Positions 11,291-24,092 of a stretch of DNA of 64,000 bases are shown in pieces. Within the stretch, counting starts at the first letter, position 1; each line of letters starts with the position of its first letter. The notes beneath the pieces are model-generated. The model saw only the letters and a program-made list of their open reading frames with translations. It was not told the DNA's origin and searched no databases. Position numbers and translations under genes: made by a program. The stretch is from Campanula takesimana (Eukaryota; Streptophyta; Magnoliopsida; Asterales; Campanulaceae): contig JAOWBW010000006.1 of the NCBI GenBank assembly GCA_026119855.1, positions 2,046,001 through 2,110,000 on the forward strand, in the 5' to 3' direction.

Positions 11291-13463
11291 GTTGGTATCA
11301 GAGCAATGGTTTTAGATCTTGAAGGAGAATAAGAACTCTGATATTAAATATGTTTCAATACTTGGGTGTTATGATTTTGAGTGGTTTAGAAACTAAGTTT
11401 TCTTGAAAGTATGAGGTTAAGGTAGAAGTTGGTTGAGTTATGAGTCGTGGTATTGACGTCGAGTGTTTCTTCTCTTGTGGCATATCAAGTATAGGATTGG
11501 TGTCAATAGTGTTGGTTCCATTGGGGTTAGTTGGCTTGGGAATCGAGAGTGCGAGTTTGAAGGCTTGGACGTACCTATCTCGTAAAGTGGAAATGTCTTG
11601 TGCTATGTTCGTATGTTTGTTCTTATTAAGTGATTTATGTTGAGGTGTATTCTCGAGTACGAAATTTCGTGATTTCTACTGATTGAGGTAAGGTGAATTG
11701 GTTATGTCACCTATACAGGATATTGACGAGTTAAGTAGTATGGCCCAGCTTTCAAGGTGTCTCGAATTTCTTTGGTGCCATCGACAGGTGGGGAATAATT
11801 CTATATTAGTGTGTTTGACTTGTTTAGGAGCATACTAAGTACATATGATGTTCAGGTTCTATATTGAAAATCAGAAAATCTTTATTATAAGGTTGTGCAG
11901 GGAATTTAGCTTATTCAGTTGGCAATACTAATGTTGAGTCTTGAGTATAATTGATGTTGGGTGCGATATGTCGCTTGGCCGATAGTGAACTTGGGTTATT
12001 TGATGAGTTAAGATAAGAAACAATACTGATAGGTTAATCAGTGAACATATAGTGTCGATTGGGTTAAAAGAGTTAAAGATTCAATTTGAGAATTTCTTGA
12101 TAGGAGTTTTTCTTTACTTTTGGTACATCTACGTGAGTGCATCGGAATTGTTTAGTATGAGGAAATACTTAATTTATTATGGGTCATAATAAGAAGTTGA
12201 GTTATGATACTTTTGGGATCATTTTAACACATGACTGGAGTTGAGTTAAAGCAATACGAGTTAGGAGTATATTGTGGGAGTTATAATCATTAATGATGGT
12301 GAGCGCGTTGAGTTTAAAGGACTAGACATATTTAGAGAAGGTGAGAATTCCTCGAACAATATTAAAGGCATTTTTGGGTTTTAGTGAACAGTTGTCACAT
12401 GGTTCTGAATCTTTTCTTGGTGGCGTCCTCGTTTGGATTAAGAATTTGTAAAGGAAGTTGAGTATAGATACTTTGGCATATTAAAGGATACTATGATTCT
12501 GTATTGGGACGGAGCAGTTTATTGAATATTTCGGATTATTAGCGATCATTGTACTATCTTTTAGAGTTGTAAGTTGTAGTATATTGATATTTATGAAAAT
12601 AAAGATTGTGAAAATTTCGGATCGTTACAGTTGCCACTTTAATGGTAATCCTTGGAGATATAGTCACTCGGTGAACATTTGGAGGATGAGAAATTCCTTT
12701 AGCTTTTCATAGTTTAATGAGTCGTGTAAGCTCGAAATTGTTTAATGTTTGAATTTCTGGGATGTAATATTAAGTATGCGATTTTCTAATGGAAGTATCT
12801 CTGCGGTATAATTAAAGTTGTAAGTAAGACAAGTTTGTAGTATCTCGAGAATTATGTTTAAGAGAAGTTCGGATTCTTCGATTTTTGACTTGAGTATGGG
12901 TTTTTGTTAGTAGTGAAGATAGTGATTGAAGAAGGTTCTGTGCGAGAGATTATTATGTTGTAAGCCTTATTTACAGTTTCTATATGATGGTTTAGAATGG
13001 ATAATGGGAAATTCGGGAAGGGACGGAACTAAAGTATCCGTGGCTACTTGATCATTCGGGAAAGTGTTTCTAAAGTTCGGGTTAATGAAAAGAGCTAATT
13101 GTGACTAGGGAATGGTTGTGATTTTAGCGATATTGCCTTAGCAAATTATAGTTTGTTTTGTGGGACCAAGTTTAGAAATGATGTTTATGAGTTATCAATG
13201 TTGAATGGTTATGTGTTCTTCGAAAAGATAAAAATTGATTAATACAAGTGGGTTGAGGAATAAAGGGGTCATAATTATAATATGTTTATTCACACGGGGA
13301 AGGTGATTTTAGTAGTGGAATCGATGTCTGAAACCTTTAATAGGTACTTGATTGGGATTATGAGTGCTATATGAGAATCGATATTTTGTCGCCTCATTGT
13401 GACCGCGTGTTGTGAAGTTTGATAAGTGAATTCGCGGGCGAATTCTTTTTAAGGAGGGTAGAT
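11291..13463 (+). other. internal region of element D, non-coding
   Basis: It opens with a tRNA-iMet primer site, TGGTATCAGAGC at 11293-11304, two bases after the LTR. It ends with the purine-rich AAGGAGGGTAGAT (13451-13463) abutting the 3' LTR. I see no ORF with gag, protease, reverse transcriptase or integrase motifs on either strand. The sequence before the polypurine tract (GTGAATTCGCGGGCGAATTC) looks like the post-pol tail of chromoviruses. Confidence 0.85.
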
Positions 13464-16400
13464 TGTAACGACCCGAAAACCCGCCTCTATTTTTGTGGTA
13501 ATAAATATTTAATTATTTATTTATTTCTTATTTATTTATTTAAATTATTTATTTATTTAAATAATTATGTGTGCATTTTGTGTTTCATAATATTTTATGC
13601 CTAGCATTTAATTGGTTAATTGTGCTAGTGTGGAGTGTTGGGTCTTAGTTGTTAGTGGGGAGTATAAGATTATTGTGTTAGTGTGTAGGGGAGGGGGTCT
13701 ATGTGTAAATTCCTTAAATCCTCCTACTTACTCCCTCTTTTCCCCTCTCCTCCCTCATTTCTCCCTCACTTCTCTCTCTCTCCAGCACACACTCATTTTC
13801 TCTCTCTCTCCTCCATTTGTTGAAGGTAAGAAAGCTCTCCCCTTCTCTCTTCTTTTTAGTCATCTTCCTTTCTTCTTTTCTTATTTCTCATTTTATGAAA
13901 ATGCTTAGATCGTTGAGGTGGTCGTTTGGAGCCAAGAAAATCTTGATTTGGAGAACTTTGATTTCGGGCCAAGTAAGTTACTTCCCCCCCCCCCCATTTA
14001 TGTTAAAAATGTTCATCTTTAACTCCCTTGCTGCTCTAGTTGATATATATGTCCTCTTTGTTTGATTGGGAACTTATTTGCAAATTATCCATTTTTGTGA
14101 AATTTGGGTATTTGGATCATCCTTTGGTTTTTGTTGTTTAAATGTTGCTAGATGAGTTGTTTTAGGCTTAGAAGTTGTTTTGGCACTTGGGTAAACTAGT
14201 TGGGAGTGTTGGTGTTGATTGGGGTTGAAGTGGTGAATTTTGGGGTTGAAATTCGGGTAGAAGAACCCAGGAAGAATTATGGGTTTGCTGATTTTGGTTG
14301 GAGGCGCGCGCATCCTATTGGGGTGAGGCGCGCGCACCCCTCCATCTCACCTTATGCGTTTTTCTTCTGTTTATAGGAGGCGCGCACACCCTATGTGTGG
14401 GAGGCGCGCGCACCCTTTGTATCCCTGTTGATGCCTTTCTTTCTGATTAAGGGAGGCGCGCGCACCCTGTTGGTGGGAGGTGCGCGCACCCCCTTCCTTT
14501 CTGTGAAAATTATTCGCTTCTGGTCCAATCTTTCGAGGGCCATAACTTCTTCGTCCGGACTCCGTTTTGGACGTGTTAACTATCGTTGGAAAGCTATTTT
14601 CGATTGTTATGAAATGGTTCTATTGGCCGCACGGTTCCAGATTAGAATGGTTGTCTTTTCGTTGAGGTTTAAGATCAAGGTGTAGTCTCGGTCTAGGTTC
14701 CATAGTACTATTCTAGTTGACTAAGTTGGGCACCGTGGAACACTTTAGTAATTAAAATTGGTTCCTCTGTGAACAATGGTGTTATGTAATTTGATCAAGT
14801 ATTGTTTGGGAATGTTTGGTCATCTTATGATGTGTTCGTGATTGTTCCAATCGAATTGATTTTCGAGTAAGACTTGGTCTAGGTTTTAGGCGATGTCCTA
14901 TAGTACCTAGAGGGTTGTTATTGAACACCAAAGTGTAGGGTTTAGTCCGGTCGTGATCATGTTCTAATAAGAGTAACCTTTTGGGTTCGTTTGGGGTGTT
15001 TAGAATTGGTTCGTTATGAACGGAGTTAAAGCGTGAATTGGCAATTGGGTACCTACGGTTTGATTAACCTTAAGATGTATTCATTCGGATTTCTTATTTG
15101 GAATTTCAGGTGTGATGAGACGGTTGAGTTCATAGTCCTAGTATATCTTTATGAGTAAATGTTTAGGGTCATTTTGGTAATAGTCATTGTGCCATTTGTG
15201 AGCGACCGTTTGGGTTGTGCTCCTTATGAGTAACTTGTGGGTATCATCTTTGGAATGTATCTGGTATGGTTCCTTATTATGGAGTTATCGTGTTTTAATA
15301 ATCATTGTTGTTGGGCTCTTTATGAGAAATTCATTTTATCGTTGTTGTGCTCTTCATGAGAAACCCTTGTTATCGTTGTTGTTAAACTCTTCATGAGTAA
15401 CCGTTGCATCTTTTATGGTGATTAATTGGTATGGTTCCCTACTTTGGAATCTTTGGTTATTTATAGAGCTAGTATTTATTACTTGGCATTTACTTGAAAG
15501 TCCAGCTGGTATTTGTGTGTTTCGGGCGATGCGAAAGATTATAATGGCAATGAGCTGAGTCCATTATAATTCTTGACCATTGTTTTGCCCCATTATTACC
15601 CTCCTCCAGATTGGCCTTGGATGTGAGATGAGCTAGCCCCTTTGTGAGCATTATAGCTGTTGGTTTTGGGCTTTGACTGTGTGTCATCGTCCCCTTGTTG
15701 TTATTGGTTCCGGTACCGGGGTTTTCTCTTCAGCTATTATGCTACTACGAAGATGGTTTGATTGGTTGATTGATTGATTGGTCGGTTCTGACCGGGGTTC
15801 TCTTCAGCTGTTATGCTGCTATTGTTGATTTGTTGATCGGTTGAAGCTGCGCAGCGATTGTTCTATCAGTTTGGTGAAACCTTGGCTCGGTATCCTTTGT
15901 TACGTGTTTATTTCAGTCTTATGTGCTGCATGATGAGTTAGTCGTTATTTCCAACTGGTATGGGACAGTTCGCGATAGGGAGATTTCTCATTTGTTGTTA
16001 TGTGATTTACTTGTTCAGTTATATCGTTGATTTGCATGATATTATGCCATGTAGATGCATTTAGTAACTTACTGAGATTTTATCTCACCCCGTTTCTTGT
16101 TTCAAATTGTTTTTCCTTAACCCCCCCCCCCAAGGAAAGCAAGTGGTATCGTTGAGGTCCGTTGTATCGAGAGTCTTCTAAGCAGGTTGATCGCCTTTGG
16201 GGGTAGTTGCTCTTCAGAGCCTCTTTGTATATGGTTGAAAGGCCGTGGTCGTTCAGGGTCATGTATTTACTGTGGTCCTTTGGGAATTTATATTATTAAT
16301 AGTTGTTCTTGCTTCCGCGTTTGTTTCTAGTCTCCGAGTTATAATCTCGTTGAGGTATTGTTTGTTGGTATTGGTTTATAGTAGAATTCACGCGCCCGGT

Positions 16401-16478
16401 TTGGTATTTAGCATTTTTGGAGATGTTAATTATGTAAATTTTATATTTATGGATTTTTAGAAATTCCGGGGCGTGACA
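13464..16478 (+). repeat. 3' LTR of element D
   Basis: 3015 bp, nearly identical to 8281-11290 and ending TGACA directly before the second GTAGA. It carries the second copy of the GC-rich repeats (14300-14492). Confidence 0.95.
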
Positions 16479-18240
16479 GTAGATGTCATTTGGATCGACA
16501 AGCAACATTCCTATCCCATAACCATGCTTATTGGCTGCGCCATCAAAAAAAAGTTGCCACTTGTTTTCCTCGGTTGTGGTGCAAATCAAGTGCTCATCGG
16601 GAAATTGTAAGTCTTCCCCCTTCACTTCGTCACACGGAAATTCAGCAAGTTGATCACTGAATATTTTCCCCCTGATGGATTTGAGTGTGACGTAAGTGAT
16701 ATCATAGCCGGCGAGCATGAAATACCACTTGGCTATCCTTGTTGACATGAAAGGTTTCTCGAATATGTAGCGGAGCAGGTCCACTTTTGCTACTAGCTTG
16801 ATCGGAAAGTTTTCCATGTAGTGTTTGAGCTTTTGAGTGACCCAAACTAGTGCTGCACATGACTTCTCTAAGACAGAGTAGGTCTTTTCGCCTCCTTGGA
16901 ATCGGCGACTGACAAAATAAATGGCATTCTCCTTTGTGGAGTTTCGTTGCTATTGTGCTAGCATAGCCCCTAGGGCTTCATCATTCACTGTGAGGTAGAG
17001 CAAGAGAGGCTTCTCCTTGTGTGGTGGAACAAAAACTGGAGGGCATGTCAAGTAATCTTCACTTGGTCAAAGACTTCTTGGCAGGCGTCGGTCCATTCTA
17101 GAACCACATTCCTCTTGAGTAGCTTGAAGATGGGCTCACACATGGAAGTGAGTTGGTGCATGAACCGACTGATGTACTGAAGTTTTCCCATAAAACCTTT
17201 GATTTCTTTCTGTGTCTTTGGAGGAGGCATGCCAATGATTGCCTTGATTTTTGAGGGATTTGATTCAATTCCCCTTTCCGTGACTATGTAGCCAAGAACT
17301 TTGCCTCGAATAACCCCGAAGGTGCATTTTGCGGGATTGAGCCTCATCTTGTGCTGTCGAAGCCTTTCAAAGAACTTGTGGAGGTCGATCAAGTGTTGAT
17401 CGTCGGTCCCTTTTGAATGGATGATCATGTCGTCCACATAAACCTCAATTTCTTTGTCAATCATGTCGTGAAACAAGTCTGTCACAGCCCTTTGATAAGT
17501 AGCCCCAGCGTTTCTCAACCTAAATGGTATGTCTGTGTAGCAAAAGGTGCCCCACAGTGTTGTGAAAGCAGTCTTGTGTTGATCCTCCTCAGACATGAGA
17601 ATCTGATTATACCCAGCAAAACCATCCACAAATGAGCGGACCTCGTAGGCAGTAGTGGAATCGACTAGCATGTCGATGTTGGGTAGTGGAAAGTCATCCT
17701 TTGGAGAAGCTTTGTTCAAATCATGGACATCCACACAAACACGGACCTTGCCGTTAGCCTTTCTGACCGTCACCACATTTGCTAGCCATGTCGGATATTC
17801 GATAACTTTGATGAATCCCACACTGAGAAGCTTCTATATCTCTTCTTTAACTTGTAGAGACCATTCTGGCTTGATCTTTTTGAGTTTCTGCTTGATTGGC
17901 TTAGCGTCGTCTCTGATCTGAATTCTGTACTCGGCGACCTTTCTGTCTAAACCCGGCATGTCTTTGTATGACCATGCAAATACATCCATGAACTCTTTGA
18001 GCAGTACAGTCAATCTGTCTTTCTCTTCCCCCTTAAAGAAGCTTCTAATCTTTGTTTCTTTCAGCTCTTCATCGATACCCAGATTAACAACATGCAATTC
18101 TTCATCAGCCCCTGGACCATTTTCACCACTACTACGGACCTGTTGAGCAAGTTCATTTAAGTATGTTGGATTTTCGTGGTCTATTTAATCATTATTTGAA
18201 TCGTTATTAATTAAATTCATTATTAGTTAATTCATCATTC
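16479..18240 (-). pseudogene. pol: reverse transcriptase and RNase H of element B
   Basis: This copied element RNA into cDNA and removed the RNA strand. In sense order: the F-A-W-S-Y-K-D-M-P-G-L-D block (about 18000-17940), in-frame stop (17834-17836), RT fingers with F-P-L-P-N-I-D, first Asp in F-V-D-G-F-A-G-Y-N-Q, Y-V-D-D at 17440-17429, L-G-Y-I-V and the P-P-P-K-T-Q-K-E-I connection, a stop near 17048, another at 16950-16952, then RNase H with F-F-D-G-A and G-Y-G-I-G. RT catalytic residues are intact, but at least three stops break the frame. Element D interrupts RNase H just after the D-P-N-D-I stretch; the rest continues at 8280 downward. Confidence 0.92.
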
Positions 18241-18264
18241 ATGATGTTTGCAATCTCGGGGTAC

Positions 18265-18997
18265 TCAGAAAGTGAATGTTAATAAGTCTTCCTTTTTCGG
18301 TAAGGCCTTTGTTGAATACCAGTTGTTGATCGACTCGGAGCTTGGCTTGATCTCGTTGATAGACTTGTTTCCTTTTTTGGTGTCATCGAAGATAGCATTT
18401 ACTTGGCATTCGTCCATGATGGCAAGTTCCTCGAACATGGAGGCTAGATCAGTCAATTCCTCCCCCACGGTAATCTATGTTTCGGACTCTATGGTCACTT
18501 TCTTCCCCTACCATTCTCGGGATGACATGGGAGTTGGTTCCCCTTCGGATTTCTGAATCTCACAGTCGGCAAAGACTTCAAGATCGGGCTTTCTGATTCC
18601 CTTGCCGTTAACCCATGGCTCGGGAAAGATTATGTACGAGACATCTTCCCCCTGGCGGACAAAGTAGCCATTTAGTGTCTTGCGGTAAGGCCTCAAATTA
18701 GGGGTCTCATAGCGATAGCCAGCGAGCTCGGGCCTTTTCATTCTTCACGGCTTGCTCGTACTTCAAGTATTCTTTGAAAGGCTCATATCCTAAATCGAAT
18801 TTGTTCTTGACAAATGGGACCTCTACAGGTTGCATTCTCCCTTGTTGGTATTTCCCTAGGCCTAAACCAGGGAAGTAATTCATATTCCTCATCATGCGGA
18901 GGACTTTGTGATTACCGGGGGTCCATGATCTGTTGCCCCCTTGTTCGTCGACGGCGTTGATTGAGACGCTGGAGAGGGTGGAGTCCTCTAACCCATG
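18265..18997 (-). pseudogene. protease-RT linker of element B with G-patch-like motif
   Basis: Two ORF pieces (18707-18895 and 18508-18741) overlap in different frames, and a third lies at 18265-18468. The first has F-P-G-L-G-L-G-K-Y-Q-Q-G, which resembles a G-patch, a glycine-rich RNA/protein-binding motif seen between protease and RT in Tat elements. The rest (Y-R-Y-E-T-P-N-L-R-P, then a Glu-rich part) has no function I recognise. Ogre elements are known to carry an intron in this interval; I cannot confirm splice sites here. Confidence 0.6.
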
Positions 18998-19450
18998 CTA
19001 AACTTGATGGACGGGTTCCCCATTTCTGTGAATAGTGATGTTTTCTGCCATGACGGTCACTATTTCATCCCCATTTCTGAACTTGACACACTGATAGAGA
19101 GTCGAAGGGACGGCGTTGGAACTGTGTATCCATGGTCGGCCCAAGAGAAAATTAAATGAGGAGGGGACATCGAGCACTTGAAACGGGACGGACATAACCA
19201 TGCTCCCAAACTCAATGTCTATTTCCACCATACCCATGACTGTGCGGGCAGTGCTGTCGTAACCACGGATCACTTGAGTAGAAGGCTTTAAATATGAATT
19301 CTTAAGCCCCAGTATGCCCATGATTCGGCCAGGCATTAAGTAGAGTGCGGAACCACCGTCAACCAAAACCCTTGAAATAGGTCTCCCTCTTGCTCTCACT
19401 TTTAGATAGATGGCCTCGTTGTGATCGGACCGAAATGGTGGAAGGTCCAT
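18998..19450 (-). pseudogene. pro: aspartic protease of element B
   Basis: Cleaves the gag-pol polyprotein in the particle. The 150-codon ORF keeps V-L-V-D-G-G-S-A (the active-site Asp, with DGGS in place of the common DTGS) and L-L-G-R-P-W-I, the usual flap-distal block of gypsy proteases. This segment is open, but it sits in a disrupted polyprotein, so I call it a pseudogene fragment. Between 19451 and 19716 the frame shifts; translated pieces there (V-Q-L-K-K-T-Q-A and D-L-I-A) are also found in A near 37560 and in A' near 45670. Confidence 0.85.
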
Positions 19451-19716
19451 ATTGGCAAAAGTGGTGACATTACCAAAATGAATGTGGCCATAGCAGTAAG
19501 GTACTTGGGAGTTGTGTCTGGAGAGATTGATGTGTCGTCGAGGTTGCTAATGACAAGATCTTGATGTTTCTTTAAAGATGCAATGAGGTCCCAAATGGAT
19601 ATATTTGCTTGAGTCTTCTTGAGTTGAACTAGTAACGGGTCTTCGGGAGTGTCACGAGCTTGTGATCTTTGAGAAGAGGTGATTGGCGCAGAAGTGGTGG
19701 GATTGCTTGCTATGAC

Positions 19717-21140
19717 TCATCTGGATCGAGTTAGCATGTTGACTTTCCCATCTTGCCTCTTTTTCCTATTCTCTAGTACTTTCCTCATTACCTCATCATA
19801 AGTCACAACGTAACAAGAATTATCAATCTTATTCATAACATTGGAGCCCTCATTCACAATGGGAATTGAATGAGTGGTCTCCACAAGCTTTCCTATCTCT
19901 ATTACATTGACATCACCCTCATTGGGAACTATGAATTCCTTTTTGTCGATGAGGTCTTGGATAAATTTACGGAGGACAAAGCATTCCTCGGTGAGATGGC
20001 CACTATGTTGGTGGTAGTCACAATACTTGTGGTGAGCATGATTGGCACAGATCACATTGGGCTTCAACCCTTAGAGAGGGGCCACTTGCCATTTGGCCTT
20101 GAGTGCTTCGAAGGCTTCAGTGATGGTCATGCCTTGAAGAGGAGTGTAGACACGATCATTTTGGAATTTCTTGCCTTGCGGTGGAGGAACCCTTTTGTAA
20201 TTCCCCTTGTCGGTAGTGACGGCATTGATTGAAGCCTCTTTTGTTGAGTTAGAGGCGGCTTTGTACCGGAAGCTAGGAGTGGTCGTCTTGATCTCCTTGA
20301 GCAATTCATCCATTCGGACCCCCGCCTCATACATTTGAGAGAAATCCTCATAGCAAGCACCAATTAGGTGGGTGCGGAGATCAATCTTTAGACACTTGAG
20401 AAAGATGTCCATTTTCTCCTTGGTATTGGGCCTCTCGACAATTTCAGCAAGCTTGTCATTCCACCTTCTTGTAAAATCAATAAAGGACTCATTGTCCCTT
20501 TGGGTGGTGTTCTCGAGCTCTTTCTTTGTCGGGCGATGAGTGGTGTTGCCTTGGAATTGAGTCTTGAAGGCAAGCATGGCGGCGTCCCAATCATGACGGA
20601 TTGTGAGCGGGAGAGTTGCATATCAATCTTTTGCCGCCCCCTCGAGAGTAAGAGGGAAACATTGTGCCATAACTTTTGGAGAGACCTTCTTCGGAACCAT
20701 TACCCATATGTAAGTCTCGATGTGTGCCATGGGACAAGAGTTTCCCTTGAACTTGCTGATGTCAGGCATCTTGAACGTGTCGAGGAGAGCGGCCATGGTG
20801 CTCATGAGAATGGATGAATGATAAAGGCTCGTGTCGGAGCCTTTCCCCATGTTGAGACCGTTGAAACGTTGGTCTATGTAGGCCATGATTGAATCAACCA
20901 TCTTGTGATCCTTGTTGTCGGTGCTTGGTTCCCCCACTTTCTTGGTACAGGCACTAACATAAGGGCTTTCAAACAAACCCTTGGTCCACTCGGACTCTTC
21001 ATTATCTTCATCTCCTTTACCACTGGAAATCCTAGAGAGCTTAGCTTTCATTTGGTCCATCTCGGTTTCGTGAGCCTCCGTTTGATTGTCGAGATGGGAT
21101 TGCCAAAGGTCATCTTTGTTTTGGGCCTCTTTGTTGAGTG
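19717..21140 (-). pseudogene. gag: gag of element B, main part
   Basis: Continues the gag begun at 33850. Removing C and one GAGTG joins 33777 to 21140 in frame (a V-S-T-L-N-K-E-A stretch). In order: coiled N-terminal part with K-D-D-L-W-Q, retrotransposon gag core with R-P-T-K-K-E-L-E-N and R-R-W-N-D-K, the Y-T-P-L-Q-G-M-T block, then a CX2HX4HX4C knuckle (C-D-Y-H to E-E-C) and a Lys/Arg-rich tail to 19717. Stops: 33788-33790 (TAA), 20623-20625 (TGA, where A has Trp) and 20071-20073 (TAA, directly before the knuckle part). The last stop is at the same place in A'. Confidence 0.9.
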
Positions 21141-23431
21141 TGTGAGAGCCCGCGCTCGAAAGCCAAACCGCGAAATGACCGCTCGCAAGGACGGTTCGGG
21201 TCCGTTTCGTGCTAATGCGCTTTTGGAAATGCGCTCGGTTCCCACACAATGTTTTCCTCTCGATGGAATCAAAACAGTCAAGAGTCGCCACCTCACTTTA
21301 TTTTAGGAAAAATGAAGACAAAACCTTTTATTTAGAGAAAGTGGGTTCGGGGGCTAAGTTACGAGAAGAGAAGGGGTTAGGCACTCAAAGGGGTGAGGGA
21401 TTGATATTTACAATGGTGAAAAAAAAAGGGAAACAAATCCCATAAAAAAGAATGTCCAAACTCCGTCCCCAAACATTTAAGGGACTACTGTGCTCTTCTT
21501 CTTTGTGTACCTTCTCTTATGCTTGCTTAATCTGGAAAGTTAATATTATAAAAAGTCCCTAACACATCAAGTATCAACCATGAATTTTCCTCTGATTTTA
21601 GGAGCATGTTAAGGTGTCCAAACAAGGTATGCAACCAGATCTGACAGACATTCATGCATCCATACAAGACTCACTTTTTTCACCATGAAAACGAGGGGAT
21701 CATGGGAAATAACAAACATTAAAGTTGTTCCTAACATATCAAAGTTTAGATATGGAAAGTTTAAAGGCCATTGAGCAAGTTTAAGTCACACAAAACTCCT
21801 CTGACATTTTGGTGTCAGAACAGGAAGTATGTTAATCTGAGAACAGAGAGTTGAAACAAAAAATGGAAAGAACCTCTTCCACTCAGGGTAAAAATATGAT
21901 ATTTACATTATAATCTTCATCTGTTTGTCTAGAACAAAATCTATTTTATGACCTAAGACCAAAAATCAGTTTTTCTATGCACAAAGAGAGAAACAAGACA
22001 GAAAGATACAGACTGACAGACTGCTGGAAATCCACACAAGGGATGAAGATACTCATAAAAACCCCCTCAAATGGGATGATATGGACATGAGACCTTTAAC
22101 ATACATAGATAAACATATTAAAAATGAAAAACAACACCCATTCATGCTTTTAACTAAGATTACATGATGGTTAACATGTAGAGAAAACAAGTCATGGACA
22201 GATTTGGGGGTTTTAAAGAAAGCATCATGTTCATCTTTTGGAAGACCTCCCCAAATCATCTTTTATCAACACTAACATGAAAATATGAAAAATATGCACA
22301 TTATTTACAGTAGGAAACAACTCAAGAGTTCAAGATCATCATGAACACTCGTTTGGACATGAACATAGCACAAGTAGCAAATATTACATTGATGTTTCCC
22401 AAATGGAGGTCTAGCCTAACAAGTGGCTAGACCTCTTTACAAATCACATAGAGATCTACATTTTACATGGATGAACTTTACAAGAACAAGAGATTACCTA
22501 GATGTGCTTCCTTTGCTCCCAAGGGAAGACTTTTTTGTTACTTTTCTTAAGGTGTTTGCCTTAGATTGAGAGAGTGTTTGAGTGAGTTGTTTGCTTTGCT
22601 TTGTGTAGTGTTTAGGGTGGGATTATGGTGGTGATATGGTGGTGTTCTGGTGGTTTGTAGACTGAGGTTTGAGATCTCTTTTTGTGCTTAGATAGAGCAA
22701 GAGTGTGGTGTGAATTGTGGGTGAGTTCTTCTTTGAATAATGGATGAGGGAGGTGGAAATCTTTCATTTAGGCCCTCTAGGGGGGTTTATGGATCAATTT
22801 AGGGGGTGGATACCCCGTTCATTTGCAGCTGGGAATGATCAAAATAAAGACTTTTGTGGCCAAGTTGGTGAAGAACAAACTGCTGTCTGAACCTCCCAAA
22901 CCAGCCGTACGGCTCATGTCTTCGTCCCTTCTTCCCAAAGTGCCACTTGTCGCATTCTGATTGATCCTTCCTTATTGATTTGGCCAGCCAACTTGGGCCA
23001 CTTGTATGACTCTTTTAGTCATGAATGATCACAAATTTGCTCCGGTATTAGTTTCACAACAGTCCAAGATTTGTCTGAATGCGCGCATAACGGTGTCTCG
23101 GTTGTCCGCGGTCCCAACATGGAAGTTGCTTGAAATAATCTTGTGGTCACGTATGTCTATCTGAATTATGTTAATGATCAAGGGATGACAGTAATATATT
23201 TTTAATGCACAGAATGGACGGTAACGAGTAGTCCGCCACTCAAAAATTGAAGTACATGCCTGTTTACTCATTTTTTCGCTTTGATCATGAATTTGAAGTA
23301 CGTTAATCCATTCGATGCACCGATAAGGCTCACGGAACTCCCACATATCCAAATCGAGGGATCTAGGTCAATTTTAGGGTTTAGACCAATAAAAAGGGTT
23401 TGATAAGGGGTGCGAGATCGGGATATCTACA
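21141..23431 (-). repeat. 3' LTR of element C
   Basis: 2291 bp, TGTGAGAGCC to TATCTACA on the + strand. It lacks about 222 bp that the 5' LTR has at 31441-31662, and shows roughly one mismatch per 20 bases in 21401-21600. It contains the perfect palindrome AGCCGTACGGCT (22903-22914) and the primer-site mimic AGAGTCGCCA (21281-21290). Confidence 0.95.
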
Positions 23432-23535
23432 GAGCCCCTCGTCGAATCTCCTTGTAATGTAAAGGGGATTCTACGATTCACTAAGAGACAAACGATCTTG
23501 TCTAGGGTGTAACGTCTGGGTCCAAGGTAGGAATT

Positions 23536-23573
23536 CCTACGTATCTCTTTCGAGAATCAAGCCTCCGTAGTTA
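23536..23573 (-). other. Tat 3'-region stem-loop, copy 3 (element C)
   Basis: Minus sense: outer CTACG/CGTAG, inner TCTC/GAGA with a GAAA loop. Confidence 0.7.
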
Positions 23574-23630
23574 TAACTCAAACAAGCAATCAAACAAAGA
23601 CAAACAATGGTCGGTACCGGATTCCCAGTT

Positions 23631-23668
23631 TACCGTATCTCTTTCGAGAATCAGACAAAACGTAGTTT
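23631..23668 (-). other. Tat 3'-region stem-loop, copy 4 (element C)
   Basis: Minus sense: inner TCTC/GAGA with a GAAA loop; the 3' half of the outer stem is changed to ACGGTA. Confidence 0.6.
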
Positions 23669-23800
23669 AGGTTTATCATTGAGATGCGTTGTCTATTTGC
23701 TGGGGGGGTACATTGAGATGCGATGTCTCTTTGCTGGGGATGAGATTGACATGAGAAAAAATTTATGAGAACGGGTGACTGAGTTCACCGTGGTGAACTT

Positions 23801-23842
23801 CCTACGTATCCCTCCATGGGAATCAAGTCAAAATGTAGTTCG
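23801..23842 (-). other. Tat 3'-region stem-loop, copy 5 (element C)
   Basis: Minus sense: outer CTAC/GTAG, inner TCCC/GGGA with loop ATGGA. Both strands of the inner stem differ from copies 3 and 4. Confidence 0.7.
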
Positions 23843-24050
23843 GGGGAGGTACAACTCGGGCAGGCGAGATGACCAAGATGGAACAACAATACTCAAGGAT
23901 TGACGCAGGGTACAATCGGAGCGGGGGGAACATCTCAGAATCCGGGATATGACCTAATTCAACATCGAAATGAGTCGCATCTGACTCTGGGGATCGGTCT
24001 TCGACAAACAATTTGCAAAAATGGGCGACTGAGTTCACCGGGGTGAACCG

Positions 24051-24092
24051 CCTACGTATCCCTCCATGGGTATCAAGTCGAGTTGTAGTTCT
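24051..24092 (-). other. Tat 3'-region stem-loop, copy 6 (element C)
   Basis: Minus sense: outer CTAC/GTAG, inner CCC/GGG with loop ATGGA. Confidence 0.65.

Larger units (their letters stand above)
8281..16478 (+). mobile_element. chromovirus-type non-autonomous LTR element D
   Basis: LTRs 8281-11290 and 13464-16478 are flanked by a perfect 5-bp TSD GTAGA (8276-8280 and 16479-16483). The TGTAACGACCC start, the GGGCGTGACA end and a primer site matching initiator tRNA-Met are typical of plant Tekay-like chromoviruses. The 2.17-kb internal region encodes no recognisable gag or pol, so movement must have depended on proteins from elsewhere. The two LTRs differ at only about 1-2% of positions in the parts compared by eye, making D one of the youngest insertions here. 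Confidence 0.93.

Noticed and set aside
20905..21306. 133-codon plus-strand ORF, and similar ORFs opposite gag and pol of B
   Set aside because: They are on the strand opposite to recognised gag/pol sequence and partly cross the border of C; no family motif.
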